This document shows, piece after piece, positions 21,065-26,540 of a stretch of DNA of 28,220 nucleotides. The stretch is from Eimeria necatrix. Taxonomy: Eukaryota; Apicomplexa; Conoidasida; Eucoccidiorida; Eimeriidae. A model generated the notes under the pieces. That model worked only from the letters and a program-made list of their open reading frames with translations. It was not told the DNA's origin and did no database searches. Numbering within the stretch: position 1 is the stretch's first letter; the number at the start of each line of letters is the position of its first letter. The translations under genes and the position numbers were made by a program. The DNA lies in NCBI RefSeq assembly GCF_000499385.1, contig NW_013655331.1, positions 7,501 to 35,720 of the forward strand. Reading direction: 5' to 3'.

Positions 21065-21838
21065 TAAGTGTCTTTGTCACTTAATGCAAAAAATTACAAA
21101 AATACAATAATCGGAAAACAAAACTAATTCAAGTAAGAGAAATAAATAAAGTCAAAAATAATAATATTTAGGACTTTACTAACAATAGCTGCTTTTGTTA
21201 AATTCGCCGGTATTATTGCGGGGCGTTTTATTTTATTATTTCGTGGTAAAAAATGGAAAATAAGAAAAGTACTTTTCTCTGAAAATAATGGGCCTTCAAA
21301 AGCAGAAAAAGAGTTTATTTTGGCATTTAATCATTATTAATTTGCATTTATTTGTTATTTATTTCCATTTTCCTTTTTATTTCTTTTTTGTCGTTTATCT
21401 TTTTTCAAACGACCTGCTGAGGTGTCTAGACACCTGGCGGCGTAGCTCCGCGCGCTGGGGTGTATCCGCACCTCGGGACGGAGAAATTCAAAACGCTGCA
21501 TTAAATGTTATTCTTTTAATTTATTTTTGCGTTTTTGTCTTTAATTTGTCTTTAATTCCTTTTTATTTTCCCTTGGGACGCAGTTCGAGGGGGTCTTAGC
21601 AGCTGTTGCTGCAGCAGACCGAGCCGGCGTGGCTGCTGCCGCGGGAGGCCGGAGGAGGCGGAAAGCAGGCAAATAAATGGAAATTTGAGTTAATTTATTT
21701 GTTTTAATTAATTTTTAAGTTAATTTCCATTTATTTTAATCCATTTCGCATGCACGAAGCCCCTCACCGACTGCCGACGGGGGGCCCCGGGGCCTCCGCG
21801 CCGCCCGCCGCACACGCCGGACTCAGCCGCAGCTGCAT
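7770..21838 (-). CDS. TTLL9: Tubulin-tyrosine-ligase-like protein, TTLL9-like tubulin polyglutamylase (about 17 exons)
   Basis: TTLL enzymes are ATP-grasp ligases that add glutamate chains to tubulin; TTLL9 acts on axonemal tubulin. Exons in transcript order: 21838-21768 (tentative), 19372-19292, 18920-18809, 18077-17992, 16920-16884, 15576-15446, 14714-14569, 14253-14201, 13817-13736, 11900-11795, 11454-11376, 10424-10357, 9963-9923, 9393-9318, 8841-8792, 8544-8494, 7852-7770 (tentative). All phases agree and the product is about 450 aa, close to the usual length of TTLL9. Key motifs are WDFFWCDKDWI, RINHFRNH, WIMKPVARSQGRGIF (ATP-binding Lys), KKFDLRLF, YLYRGGFARFS, VHLTNVAVQK, CCELYGYDIIVDANLK and PWLLEVNASPSLT with the metal-binding Asp, Glu and Asn, then LLTGEEKAIGGFDL, typical of TTLL9. 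Introns 2, 4 and 15 appear to start with GC. Confidence 0.93.
7853..8493 (-). other. TTLL9-like intron 16: self-complementary CTGCAG and ATTT repeats
   Basis: Holds a GCTGCTGCAGCAGCTGCTGCA-like self-complementary array (7936-8040) with a duplicated GCTCAGCGG, CTG-rich sequence (8050-8260), a CAG tract (8289-8331) and ATTT repeats (8385-8475). If the TAA at 8479 is the true stop, this region is downstream of the gene. Confidence 0.55.
8494..8544 (-). CDS. TTLL9: TTLL9-like exon 16
   Basis: Encodes ERVEVLPKESEIKCLL. The acceptor is GTCTTTAG (8546-8545). Phase fits the preceding exon, but this part of TTLL9 is poorly conserved. Without a splice at GTAAAA (8493) the frame ends at a TAA (8479-8477) after GKRRN, which would give a protein of about 428 aa. 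Confidence 0.65.
8792..8841 (-). CDS. TTLL9: TTLL9-like exon 15
   Basis: Encodes LTGEEKAIGGFDLIFK, matching LTGxEKRVGGFDLM, a segment specific to TTLL9 relatives. The acceptor is GCTGCTGCAG (8843-8842). The donor appears to be AAAG|GCAATT, a third GC donor (8791-8790). Confidence 0.9.
8842..9317 (-). other. TTLL9-like intron 14
   Basis: AT-rich (AATTT repeats, 8870-8990) and then CTG-rich on the plus strand (9074-9312). On the minus coding strand the latter is CAG, opposite to the usual intron orientation here. Confidence 0.75.
9318..9393 (-). CDS. TTLL9: TTLL9-like exon 14
   Basis: Encodes TTEEDYKFKFEMLDDLLTIV then DMEN, matching SSQEDYELKxxLLEDTLxxVDME of TTLL9. The acceptor is GTGCTTAG (9395-9394) after a CTG-rich tract and the donor is GTGAGC (9317). 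Confidence 0.94.
9394..9922 (-). other. TTLL9-like intron 13, CAG/CTG rich
   Basis: Almost entirely triplet repeats: CAG on the plus strand at 9403-9750 and CTG at 9795-9900. The open frames in it read Ala, Gln or Leu runs and have no conserved content. Confidence 0.8.
9923..9963 (-). CDS. TTLL9: TTLL9-like exon 13, 41-nt catalytic microexon
   Basis: Encodes PWLLEVNASPSLT, the most conserved TTLL signature, carrying the catalytic Glu and Asn that bind magnesium. The acceptor is CTGCTGCAG (9965-9964) at the end of a CTG tract; the donor is GTGCGA (9922). The split codons on both sides resolve to Lys and Ala. Confidence 0.95.
9964..10356 (-). other. TTLL9-like intron 12
   Basis: A plus-strand CAG tract (9967-10100), i.e. 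CTG in sense, lies next to the microexon acceptor. AT-rich sequence fills the donor side. No exon is visible. Confidence 0.8.
10357..10424 (-). CDS. TTLL9: TTLL9-like exon 12
   Basis: Encodes NDKHCCELYGYDIIVDANL, matching DKHCFELYGYDxxxDxxLK and including the first metal-binding Asp. The acceptor is CTTTTCAG (10426-10425) and the donor is GTGAGA (10356). Confidence 0.96.
10425..11375 (-). repeat. TTLL9-like intron 11: ATTA and TTAT repeats
   Basis: A (ATTA)n array at 10440-10620 followed by degenerate TTATTTATTA sequence to 11370. Nothing coding is seen; the plus-strand frame at 10899-11084 is an AT-repeat artefact. Confidence 0.85.
11376..11454 (-). CDS. TTLL9: TTLL9-like exon 11
   Basis: Encodes YGEAPIEELMKNIQEIILKS followed by LLAVQK, matching the IxxIxxxSLLAVQK helix of TTLL9. 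The acceptor is ATGCTGCAG (11456-11455) and the donor is AAG|GTGAAA (11375). Confidence 0.92.
11795..11900 (-). CDS. TTLL9: TTLL9-like exon 10
   Basis: Encodes VHLTNVAVQKTLETYDEETG, then KWALRSLKLFLKSK. HLTNVAxQK is a TTLL hallmark. The acceptor is TTCAAAAG (11902-11901) and the donor is GTAAAT (11794). Confidence 0.95.
11901..13735 (-). repeat. TTLL9-like intron 9 (1.8 kb), TTTAATTA repeats
   Basis: The longest internal stretch without exons. Degenerate TTTAATTATTTAAATAATTA repeats fill 11925-12760, similar AT-rich sequence 12860-13340, and (ATTT)n 13410-13512. Two GC-richer islands at about 12803-12850 and 12957-13015 share CGGCTTTC/CCTGCAT and AAAGGACAAA; no coding match was recognised. 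Confidence 0.8.
13736..13817 (-). CDS. TTLL9: TTLL9-like exon 9
   Basis: Encodes TAYLYRGGFARFSSVPFSL, matching RAWLYRDGFARFSxxxFxL. The acceptor is the CAG (13820-13818) ending a CTG tract on the minus strand, and the donor is GTAAAA (13735). Confidence 0.95.
13818..14200 (-). other. TTLL9-like intron 8: CAG tracts and CCCTAAA repeats
   Basis: The plus strand is CAG/AAAGCAG rich (13821-14030) then CTG (14076-14101) and CAG (14108-14157). A short CCCTAAA array (14158-14185) lies 14 bp from the donor of exon 8. Confidence 0.85.
14201..14253 (-). CDS. TTLL9: TTLL9-like exon 8 (53 nt)
   Basis: Encodes KKFDLRLFCFVKSFMPL, matching RKFDLRVYVLVxSYxPL. The acceptor is TTTGTAG (14255-14254) and the donor is a consensus GTAAGT (14200). 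Confidence 0.93.
14506..14560. repeat. Telomere-like array (CCCTAAA)n in TTLL9-like intron 7
   Basis: About seven CCCTAAA copies on the plus strand, ending within 10 bp of the donor of exon 7. In the transcript the intron starts GTAAACCCC and then runs into TTTAGGG repeats. Confidence 0.95.
14569..14714 (-). CDS. TTLL9: TTLL9-like exon 7, with telomere-like heptamers in frame
   Basis: Encodes EWRGDAKCSRSSEAKAANPQ and then EAYVCQKYIQDPLIIGG, matching the YVxQRYIENPxLIGG block. The acceptor GGGGTTTCAG (14716-14715) follows directly on a TTTAGGG array and the donor GTAAAC (14568) opens into another one. In the middle, plus strand 14642-14665, degenerate heptamers are read as ANPQTLK in the variable loop. 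Confidence 0.9.
14727..14793. repeat. Telomere-like array (CCCTAAA)n in TTLL9-like intron 6
   Basis: Nine CCCTAAA copies on the plus strand. In sense they are TTTAGGG repeats that lead into TTTTGGGGTTTCAG, the acceptor of exon 7. A short patch in the opposite orientation follows at 14860-14894. Confidence 0.95.
14860..14894. repeat. Short TTTAGGG array, orientation opposite to its neighbour
   Basis: About four to five TTTAGGG-like units on the plus strand, 67 bp from the CCCTAAA array at 14727-14793. The intervening sequence is GC-rich and shows no exon that fits the TTLL frame. Confidence 0.9.
15446..15576 (-). CDS. TTLL9: TTLL9-like exon 6: ATP-binding segment
   Basis: Encodes EYSIFVQEFKRQQQQ and WIMKPVARSQGRGIFLIDKL, the conserved TTLL ATP-grasp segment. 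The acceptor is ATTTCAG (15578-15577). The donor GTGGGA at 15445 gives LCHLA-EWRGD, which aligns without gaps to LKDIVDWRKD. The acceptor and the first nine codons are copied several times in the adjoining intron. Confidence 0.94.
15577..16883 (-). repeat. TTLL9-like intron 5 with tandem copies of the exon 6 acceptor
   Basis: Units of 160-191 bp repeat from about 15590 to 16480. Each unit contains, on the minus strand, a copy of the exon 6 acceptor and first codons: TTTCAG then GAATATTCGATTTTTGTGCA. Copies of the CAG|GAATATT junction lie near 15768, 15928, 16119 and 16298, and a decayed one near 16460. The remainder is AAAGAAATGAAA-type purine-rich sequence. Confidence 0.9.
16884..16920 (-). 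CDS. TTLL9: TTLL9-like exon 5 (37 nt)
   Basis: Encodes FNICPKTFLLPL, matching CDFFPKTFxMP of TTLL9. The acceptor is TTTTCAG (16922-16921) and the donor is GTAAAA (16883). It enters on the third base of a codon and leaves in phase 0. Confidence 0.88.
16921..17991 (-). repeat. TTLL9-like intron 4 with tandem copies of the exon 4 donor
   Basis: An AAATTAAATT pentamer array (16945-17140) is followed by units of about 95-127 bp. Each has a copy of the exon 4 end and donor, AAGAAGCAGAAAG|GCAATT in sense. Copies lie near 17893, 17793, 17698 (GC changed to GA) and 17571 (diverged), upstream in plus coordinates of the true site at 17991. Confidence 0.88.
17992..18077 (-). CDS. TTLL9: TTLL9-like exon 4
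   Basis: Encodes LTRKDLLIRNLRRKKRELER and then EGKSQEAE, matching LTRKNxxVKNLKRxRKQLEREAGKLEA. The acceptor ACGTACAG (18079-18078) lies inside a copy of the dispersed GTACGTAC palindrome. The donor inferred from phase and gap-free alignment is AAG|GCAATT, a GC donor at 17991-17990. Confidence 0.9.
18078..18808 (-). repeat. TTLL9-like intron 3: CTG tract and GCTA array
   Basis: CTG-rich on the plus strand at 18111-18358, then a degenerate GCTAGCTA array with GCAGCTAGCTAGC units (18362-18798) that ends 10 bp from exon 3. The array resembles the one in the AQR intron at 3108-3492. Confidence 0.9.
18809..18920 (-). CDS. TTLL9: TTLL9-like exon 3
   Basis: Encodes ETDWDFFWCDKDWISETFD and QRINHFRNHQQ, matching the WDFYWCDVxWxRENFD and HFRNHYEL blocks. 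The acceptor is a C-rich tract ending GCCACAG (18922-18921) and the donor is GTAATT at 18808. Confidence 0.95.
19292..19372 (-). CDS. TTLL9: TTLL9-like exon 2
   Basis: Encodes IRFRCSFRNTMLDVLRRRGW, matching the N-terminal IRFKTxxxNTxxDVLxxRxGW block of TTLL9. The acceptor is TTTTTAG at 19374-19373. No GT exists at the required place; homology spacing and phase point to CAG|GCAAAT, a GC donor (19291-19290). Confidence 0.88.
19373..21767 (-). other. TTLL9-like intron 1 (2.4 kb)
   Basis: AATTAATT/TTGATTAA repeats (19405-19710), three diverged copies of a unit with GAAAATAATTAATTAATTGA and AATTTTAAATAATTA (19770-20010), AT-rich sequence to 20530, a 20-unit CAG tract (21008-21063) and several palindromic GGTGTNNNNNCACC elements (20558-20575, 21420-21435, 21457-21474). 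GC-rich islands at 20555-20615, 20785-20815 and 21580-21670 could hide an upstream exon, but none could be confirmed. Confidence 0.65.
21768..21838 (-). CDS. TTLL9: TTLL9-like exon 1 (tentative start)
   Basis: An ATG (21838-21836) opens MQLRLSPACAAGGAEAPGPP and the frame runs into a strong donor, CG|GTGAGG, at 21767. It ends with two bases, which fits the single leading base of the next conserved exon. There is no family homology in this short leader, so the choice rests on the start codon, donor and phase. A further small exon in the 2.4-kb first intron cannot be excluded. Confidence 0.45.
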
Positions 21839-21913
21839 GCGTTTCTTTCTTTTATTTAAACTGCGAAATTCGTTTTTTGTGCAGCTTAATTTCGCCGCAG
21901 CTCGAGCTGGCAC

Positions 21914-21964
<51 letters not shown>

Positions 21965-22100
21965 GCAGCTGCTGCAGCAGGATGTTGAAGGCATTGCGAA
22001 GCGAAGGAACATCAGGGAAATTAAATTCGGATTTATTAGCCCGTTACCCAAGCTGCAACCAGCTTGCTTTTTAGACCTTTGTTTGGCGCTGGCTTCATAG

Positions 22101-22159
<59 letters not shown>

Positions 22160-22205
22160 CAGAGGTGCCTCTTGGGTGTCTGCTGCTGCAGTGGCCCGCA
22201 GCAAC
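21839..22205. promoter_or_regulatory. Divergent spacer between TTLL9-like and CEP44-like genes
   Basis: The two predicted start codons face away from each other across 367 bp. The spacer holds an inverted pair of triplet tracts, CAG at 21915-21980 and CTG at 22101-22160, that could fold on each other. A bidirectional promoter is inferred from the layout only; no promoter motif is claimed. Confidence 0.4.
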
Positions 22206-22634
22206 ATGGCGGCGGAAGTTGCATGCGCGATCAGCAGCAGCAGCGGCTGCTGCCCCAGCGAGAGCGCCGAAGACGGGGCTGCAACAGCAGCAGCAGCAGC
22301 AGCAGCAGGCGCAGCAGCAGCAGCGGCAGCAGCTTCTGCTGCTGCAGCAGCAGCTGTGGGGGACTTTGCGGGCACTTTGGGGAAGCTGCGGTCGCTGCTG
22401 CGGCGCATGCACTACCCCGCCGCTGCAGCAGCAGCAGCAGCAGGCAGCGAGTGGTGCAGCAGCAGCAGCGAGCAAGCAGCAGCAGCAGCAGGGGCTCTCC
22501 CGCTGCTGCTGCCTATTCTCCATTTTGCTGTTTGCGACTTCAGCGCAAATGTTAATTTCTTTTTGCAAAGCAGAGGCTTCCATTTTCTCTTCAAGTCTGA
22601 CAAACGCTTCGTGGAAGAAGTTTGGAAATTCCTA
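22206..22634 (+). CDS. CEP44: CEP44-like exon 1
   Basis: Starts MAAEVACAISSSS, then a long Ala stretch from CAG repeats, then GDFAGTLGKLRSLLRRMHYP, corresponding to the start of the CEP44 domain, and SDKRFVEEVWKFL before the donor GTGAGC at 22635. The stop at 22098-22100 limits the upstream frame. Whether the Ala leader is translated depends on the true start. Confidence 0.82.
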
Positions 22635-22638
22635 GTGA

Positions 22639-22734
<96 letters not shown>

Positions 22735-22816
22735 GCTGCTGCTGCCGCTGCTGCTGCACCGGTCCCGCCCGTCCCCCCAGCACCCGCAGCAGCAGCAGCA
22801 AGACTGGCGTGTGTTG

Positions 22817-22855
<39 letters not shown>

Positions 22856-23015
22856 AGCGGCAAGAGTGCCTGTACCGGCCGTGTCTGACGGCCTCGCAGT
22901 TTTTGAGTCCCGCGGGATTTGGAGAAAGGAAAATTTTGTTTTGCTGCGACTTGCTGTCAATAGTGCGGGCCATTCACAACCAGGTGCAGCAGCACAAAAA
23001 AAAGGCCAAAACGCT

Positions 23016-23056
<41 letters not shown>

Positions 23057-23139
23057 TGGGCGGGGTGCAAAGGGCCGCGGAGACGCAGTTCGCGGGCTCG
23101 CTGCTGCAGCACAGGGGCGCTGCCGCTGGGGGAGCGCTC

Positions 23140-23197
<58 letters not shown>

Positions 23198-23627
23198 CGG
23201 GTTCAGCTCTAGAGCAGGCAGCAAGGAAGGTTGCTATCCCTTTCGGAAGCCGCAGCAGCAGCAGCTTAAAAAGCAGACGCCCTGAGAGCAGAGACCAGCA
23301 GCAGCAGCAACCGCAGCCGCAGCAGCAGCAGCTGCTGCTGCTCGCTGTCTCTACACTTATTCAAAACCTTGCTTCCGTATGTTTGCTGCTGCTGCTGCTG
23401 CTGCTGCTGCATACATGCTGTTGCTGCTGCTACTGCATGCACGCTGCTGCTGCATGCATGCTGCTGCTGCCGCACTCATGCTGCTGTTGCTGCTGCTGGA
23501 TGCATGCGGCTGCTGCTGATGCTGCTGGATGCATGCTGCTGCTGCTGCTCTGTGCTTGCTGCTGCTGCCGCTGGATTTCCTTTTCCTGCCATTAATGAAT
23601 CGAGTGCTGCTCTGTTGTGTTGCTGTT

Positions 23628-23661
<34 letters not shown>

Positions 23662-23775
23662 AGAATGCTTCGTCTCTGCAGCTGCCTGCGGCTGTGCAGT
23701 CAGCAATAGAAGACATCAGGGCTCATCTGCAGCAGCTAGAGGGGCGTGTTGCTGCTATAGAGCAGCAGCAGCAGA

Positions 23776-23817
<42 letters not shown>

Positions 23818-24346
23818 GTGCTGCTACTCCTGTTCTAGCTGCTGCGTGCGGCTGCTGCTGCGGCACGCGTGCTTGCTGCTCTGCCGGCGACATTCCGCTG
23901 CAGCTGCTTCAACCTCAGCAGCAAGCAGAGCAGCAGCAGCAGCAGCAGGTGCTGCAGCAGCAGCCGCAGCAGCAGCAGGTGCTGCAGCCGCAGGAGCAGC
24001 AGGTGCTGCAGCCGCAGCAGCAGCCGCAGCAGCAGGTGCTGCAGCAGCAGGTGCTGCAGCAAGGACTACCCTCACAGCAGCAAGTGCTTTTTTCACAAAT
24101 GCAGGTGCTGTTACAGCAGCAGCAGCAAGAGCAGCGAATGCGGCAGCAACAGCTGCAGCAGCAGCAGCAACAGCAGCAACTGAGGCAACAACAATTGCAG
24201 CAGCAACAACTGCAGCAGCAGCAACAGCAATTTGAGCAGCAGCAACTGCAGCAGCAGTTTCTGCCCCACACGAGTGTGCTCCCAGCTGCTGCTAGTTCAC
24301 AGCCACTATATGCGTGGGAGCCAGCAGCAAACTTAGCTGCTTCTAT

Positions 24347-24397
<51 letters not shown>

Positions 24398-24512
24398 CCC
24401 AGCTGCAGCTGCAGCAACAGCAGCAGATGAAAAGCTACAAGAAAGCGTGCGGAGAATATCTCAAAAGATCCAAAAGATCCAGGGCGCCCTGCAGCCACCC
24501 AGTGCAGCAGAG

Positions 24513-24559
<47 letters not shown>

Positions 24560-24694
24560 ACCTGCTGGTGTTGCTGGAAGCACGAGAGAGACAGCAGCGT
24601 TTGCTGACATAGCAGCAGCTGCAGCAGCAGCTGCTGCTGCCGAAAAAAAGGCAGCCGCAGCGGCCCCCACAGCAGCAGCAGCAGCACCGGCAGC

Positions 24695-24731
<37 letters not shown>

Positions 24732-25002
24732 ACAGTCCAGTTAGAAGGTGCTCCACCGCTGGCTGCTGCTGCAGCTAACCTGCCGGCCACAGGGTGCTGC
24801 AGTAGCCACAGCAGCGCGCAGCTGCCCCTGCTGCAGCACGACCCGCTGCTGCTGCAACAGCAGCAGCAGCAGGAGTGGCCTGAAGCACTGCTGCAGCAGC
24901 AGCAGCAGCAGCAGCAGCAGCCAGCTCCTTTGCTGCGTCAAGCGGAAGACCCAACGAGCAGCAGCTTGCGGCTGCCCCACTTCGGACACCCAGAAAGCCC
25001 CC

Positions 25003-25055
<53 letters not shown>

Positions 25056-25304
25056 GCGGGACCTGCAGAAGCATTTGATGCTGCTGCTGCCAGCCCGCTG
25101 CTGCAGCAGGCGAAGCAGCAGCTGCAAGAAACCCCTTTTTTTGGTTTAGGGCACAGCACAGACTCCGCAGTGACAGATGGGGGCCCCCCGGGGGCCCCCT
25201 TTGGAGGGCCCTTCGGGGGGCCCCCCGGGGGCCCCCCTGTGGGGCCCCCTAGCTTGGCTTGTGCTGCTGCTGTACCCATATGGCCATCCTTTCTGCAGCT
25301 GTGA
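22206..25304 (+). CDS. CEP44: CEP44-like centrosomal protein (3 exons)
   Basis: CEP44 is a centriole and spindle-pole protein that binds microtubules and helps convert centrioles to centrosomes in animals. Exons 22206-22634, 22858-23376 and 23664-25304 join in phase 0 to about 862 aa. The conserved domain is spread over exons 1-2: GKLRSLLRRMHYP, LLPILHFAVCDFS, FKSDKRFVEEVWKFL, then RQECLYRPCLTASQFL and ERKILFCCDLLSIVRAIHNQ, matching the helical N-terminal CEP44 domain with its YP, FLPI, RF and KPxLTxxQF blocks. A long Ala insert separates HYP from LPI. The rest is Gln/Ala rich with short helical islands and a Gly-Pro tail. The start is the first ATG in frame. Confidence 0.87.
22635..22857 (+). 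repeat. CEP44-like intron 1, long CTG tract
   Basis: An almost pure CTG tract runs 22640-22732, followed by CTG-rich, C-rich sequence and a second tract (22818-22855) ending in the splice acceptor. It is among the longest pure triplet runs in the window. Confidence 0.9.
22858..23376 (+). CDS. CEP44: CEP44-like exon 2
   Basis: The acceptor is CTGCTGCAG (22856-22857). KFL-RQECLYRPCLTASQF aligns without gaps to KLLRDQFQYKPILTKKQF. The second half is Gln rich (CAG tracts 23019-23054, 23143-23195), ending TLIQNLAS before the strong donor GTATGT at 23377. A CAG|GTGGGC at 23056 is a possible alternative donor but is out of step with the next exon's support. Confidence 0.85.
23377..23663 (+). other. 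CEP44-like intron 2: CTG tracts with TGCATGC motifs
   Basis: CTG repeats interrupted at intervals by TGCATGC/TGCATGCA (about 23434, 23452, 23500 and 23530). TGCATGC is a well-known apicomplexan AP2-factor binding motif, but here it may simply be part of the repeat. Confidence 0.75.
23664..25304 (+). CDS. CEP44: CEP44-like exon 3, low-complexity C-terminal half
   Basis: The acceptor is CTGCTGCAG (23662-23663). It opens with AVQSAIEDIRAHLQQLEGRV, a likely coiled coil, then alternating poly-Gln and poly-Ala. Islands such as EKLQESVRRISQKIQKIQG and RLPHFGHPES look like real coding sequence. It ends with Gly-Pro repeats encoded by GGGGGCCCC-type DNA and a TGA at 25302-25304. Internal introns in the CAG tracts cannot be excluded. 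Confidence 0.7.
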
Positions 25305-25354
25305 TGCTGCTGCTGCTGCTGCAGCAAGAGCAGCAGCCGCTGCTGCTGCTGCCC

Positions 25355-25628
25355 CTGCAGCACCAGTAGCTGCAGCAGCGGCGACTGCTGCTGCTGCTGC
25401 TGGCACCGCACAGTACCTGCAGCAGCAGCCGCAGCAGCAGCAGCAGCAGCTGCTGCTGCTGCTGCTTCGAGGGATTTAGTCAAAGCTGCTGCTGCCACTG
25501 CAGCACCAGTAGCTGCAGCAGCGGCGACTGCTGCTGCTGCTGCTGGCACCGCACAGTACCTGCAGCAGCAGCCGCAGCAGCAGCAGCAGCTGCTGCTGCT
25601 GCTGCTGCTTCGAGGGATTTAGTCAAAG
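25355..25628. repeat. 143-bp tandem duplication after the CEP44-like stop
   Basis: Two copies, 25355-25485 and 25498-25628, share GCACCAGTAGCTGCAGCAGC, GGCACCGCACAGTACCTGCA and CGAGGGATTTAGTCAAAG. They differ only by one CAG lost and one CTG gained, so the offset stays 143 bp. It may be 3' UTR or intergenic. Confidence 0.9.
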
Positions 25629-25767
25629 AGTGAGCAGCAGTAGGGGAGCCACACTGAGGTGTACGTACACCTCGGTCTCCGCAGCAGCTGCTGCTGCTTC
25701 GATTTTTTAATTATTTATTTTAAAGATTCCAATAGTAATGGCAAACGCTGCATCTGCATCTGGTTTT

Positions 25768-25950
25768 TAAGGGTTTAGGGTTTAGGTTTTGGGCTAGGGT
25801 TTAGGGTTTGGGGCAGTTCCGGGGTTTCAGGGGTTTAGGGTTTATGCTTTGGGCTAGGGTTTAGGGTTTGGGGCAGTTTCGGGGTTTAGGTTGTAGGATT
25901 AAGGGTTTAGGGTCTACGCTAGGGTTTAGGGTTTGTAGGTGCGGCTCTAG
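25768..25950. repeat. Degenerate TTTAGGG array with a 60-bp superunit
   Basis: Telomere-like heptamers on the plus strand mixed with GGGCTAGGG and GGGGCAGTTTCGGGG. A unit of about 60 bp occurs twice (around 25790 and 25850). Confidence 0.88.
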
Positions 25951-25965
25951 GGTTTACCACTCCCA

Positions 25966-26076
25966 AACCCTAGCGAGTAAACCCTAAACCCTAGCCAGTA
26001 AACCCTAAACCCTAGCGAGTAAACCCTAAACCCTAGCGAGTAAACCCTAAACCCTAGCTAGTAAACCCTAAACCCT
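25966..26076. repeat. CCCTAAA array with a unit of about 22 bp
   Basis: Five copies of AAACCCTAAACCCTAGCGAGT (variants GCCAGT, GCTAGT) on the plus strand. It faces the TTTAGGG array just upstream. Confidence 0.9.
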
Positions 26077-26189
26077 CGCCCGCATATTGTTTTGTGGCAG
26101 ACAGCAGCAGCAAATAAATGCGGAATTATGTTAACATCAAGAAGTATGTTATTCCGTCACTATATAGATTTACGCACATAGACATTTAT

Positions 26190-26340
26190 ATATTGTATAT
26201 ATATAATGTATATATATATATATTTAATAATATATATATATTATCATATATATTTATATTATATATATACAATTATACATATACATACACATACACACAT
26301 ATATATATATATATTTTTTTTTTTAAAATAATCATATACA

Positions 26341-26400
<60 letters not shown>

Positions 26401-26405
26401 ATATA
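26190..26405. repeat. AT dinucleotide and ATATAC repeats
   Basis: TATATA and ACATAC runs, including a nearly pure (AT)n at 26350-26389. No gene is visible between 26080 and 26540. Confidence 0.92.
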
Positions 26406-26540
26406 ATGGATCTGGATGCAATTGCACTTAAATGCATTTCTGAATTTACTTTAAATTAAAAGTGAGAAAATTATTTTGCAAAAATACTTCTTACACTTCA
26501 GTACACCTGAGTAGCGCATGCATATCCGCCTCCAGGCACT

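Noticed and set aside
21877..22100. Plus-strand frames reading MLKALRSEGTSGKL or EGIAKRRNIREIKF
   Set aside because: Both are open but overlap, neither resembles a known family, and the CEP44 domain starts downstream without needing them. They may be 5' UTR.
26118..26459. Frame rich in Ile and Tyr across the AT tract
   Set aside because: It is translated (TA)n and ATATAC repeat.
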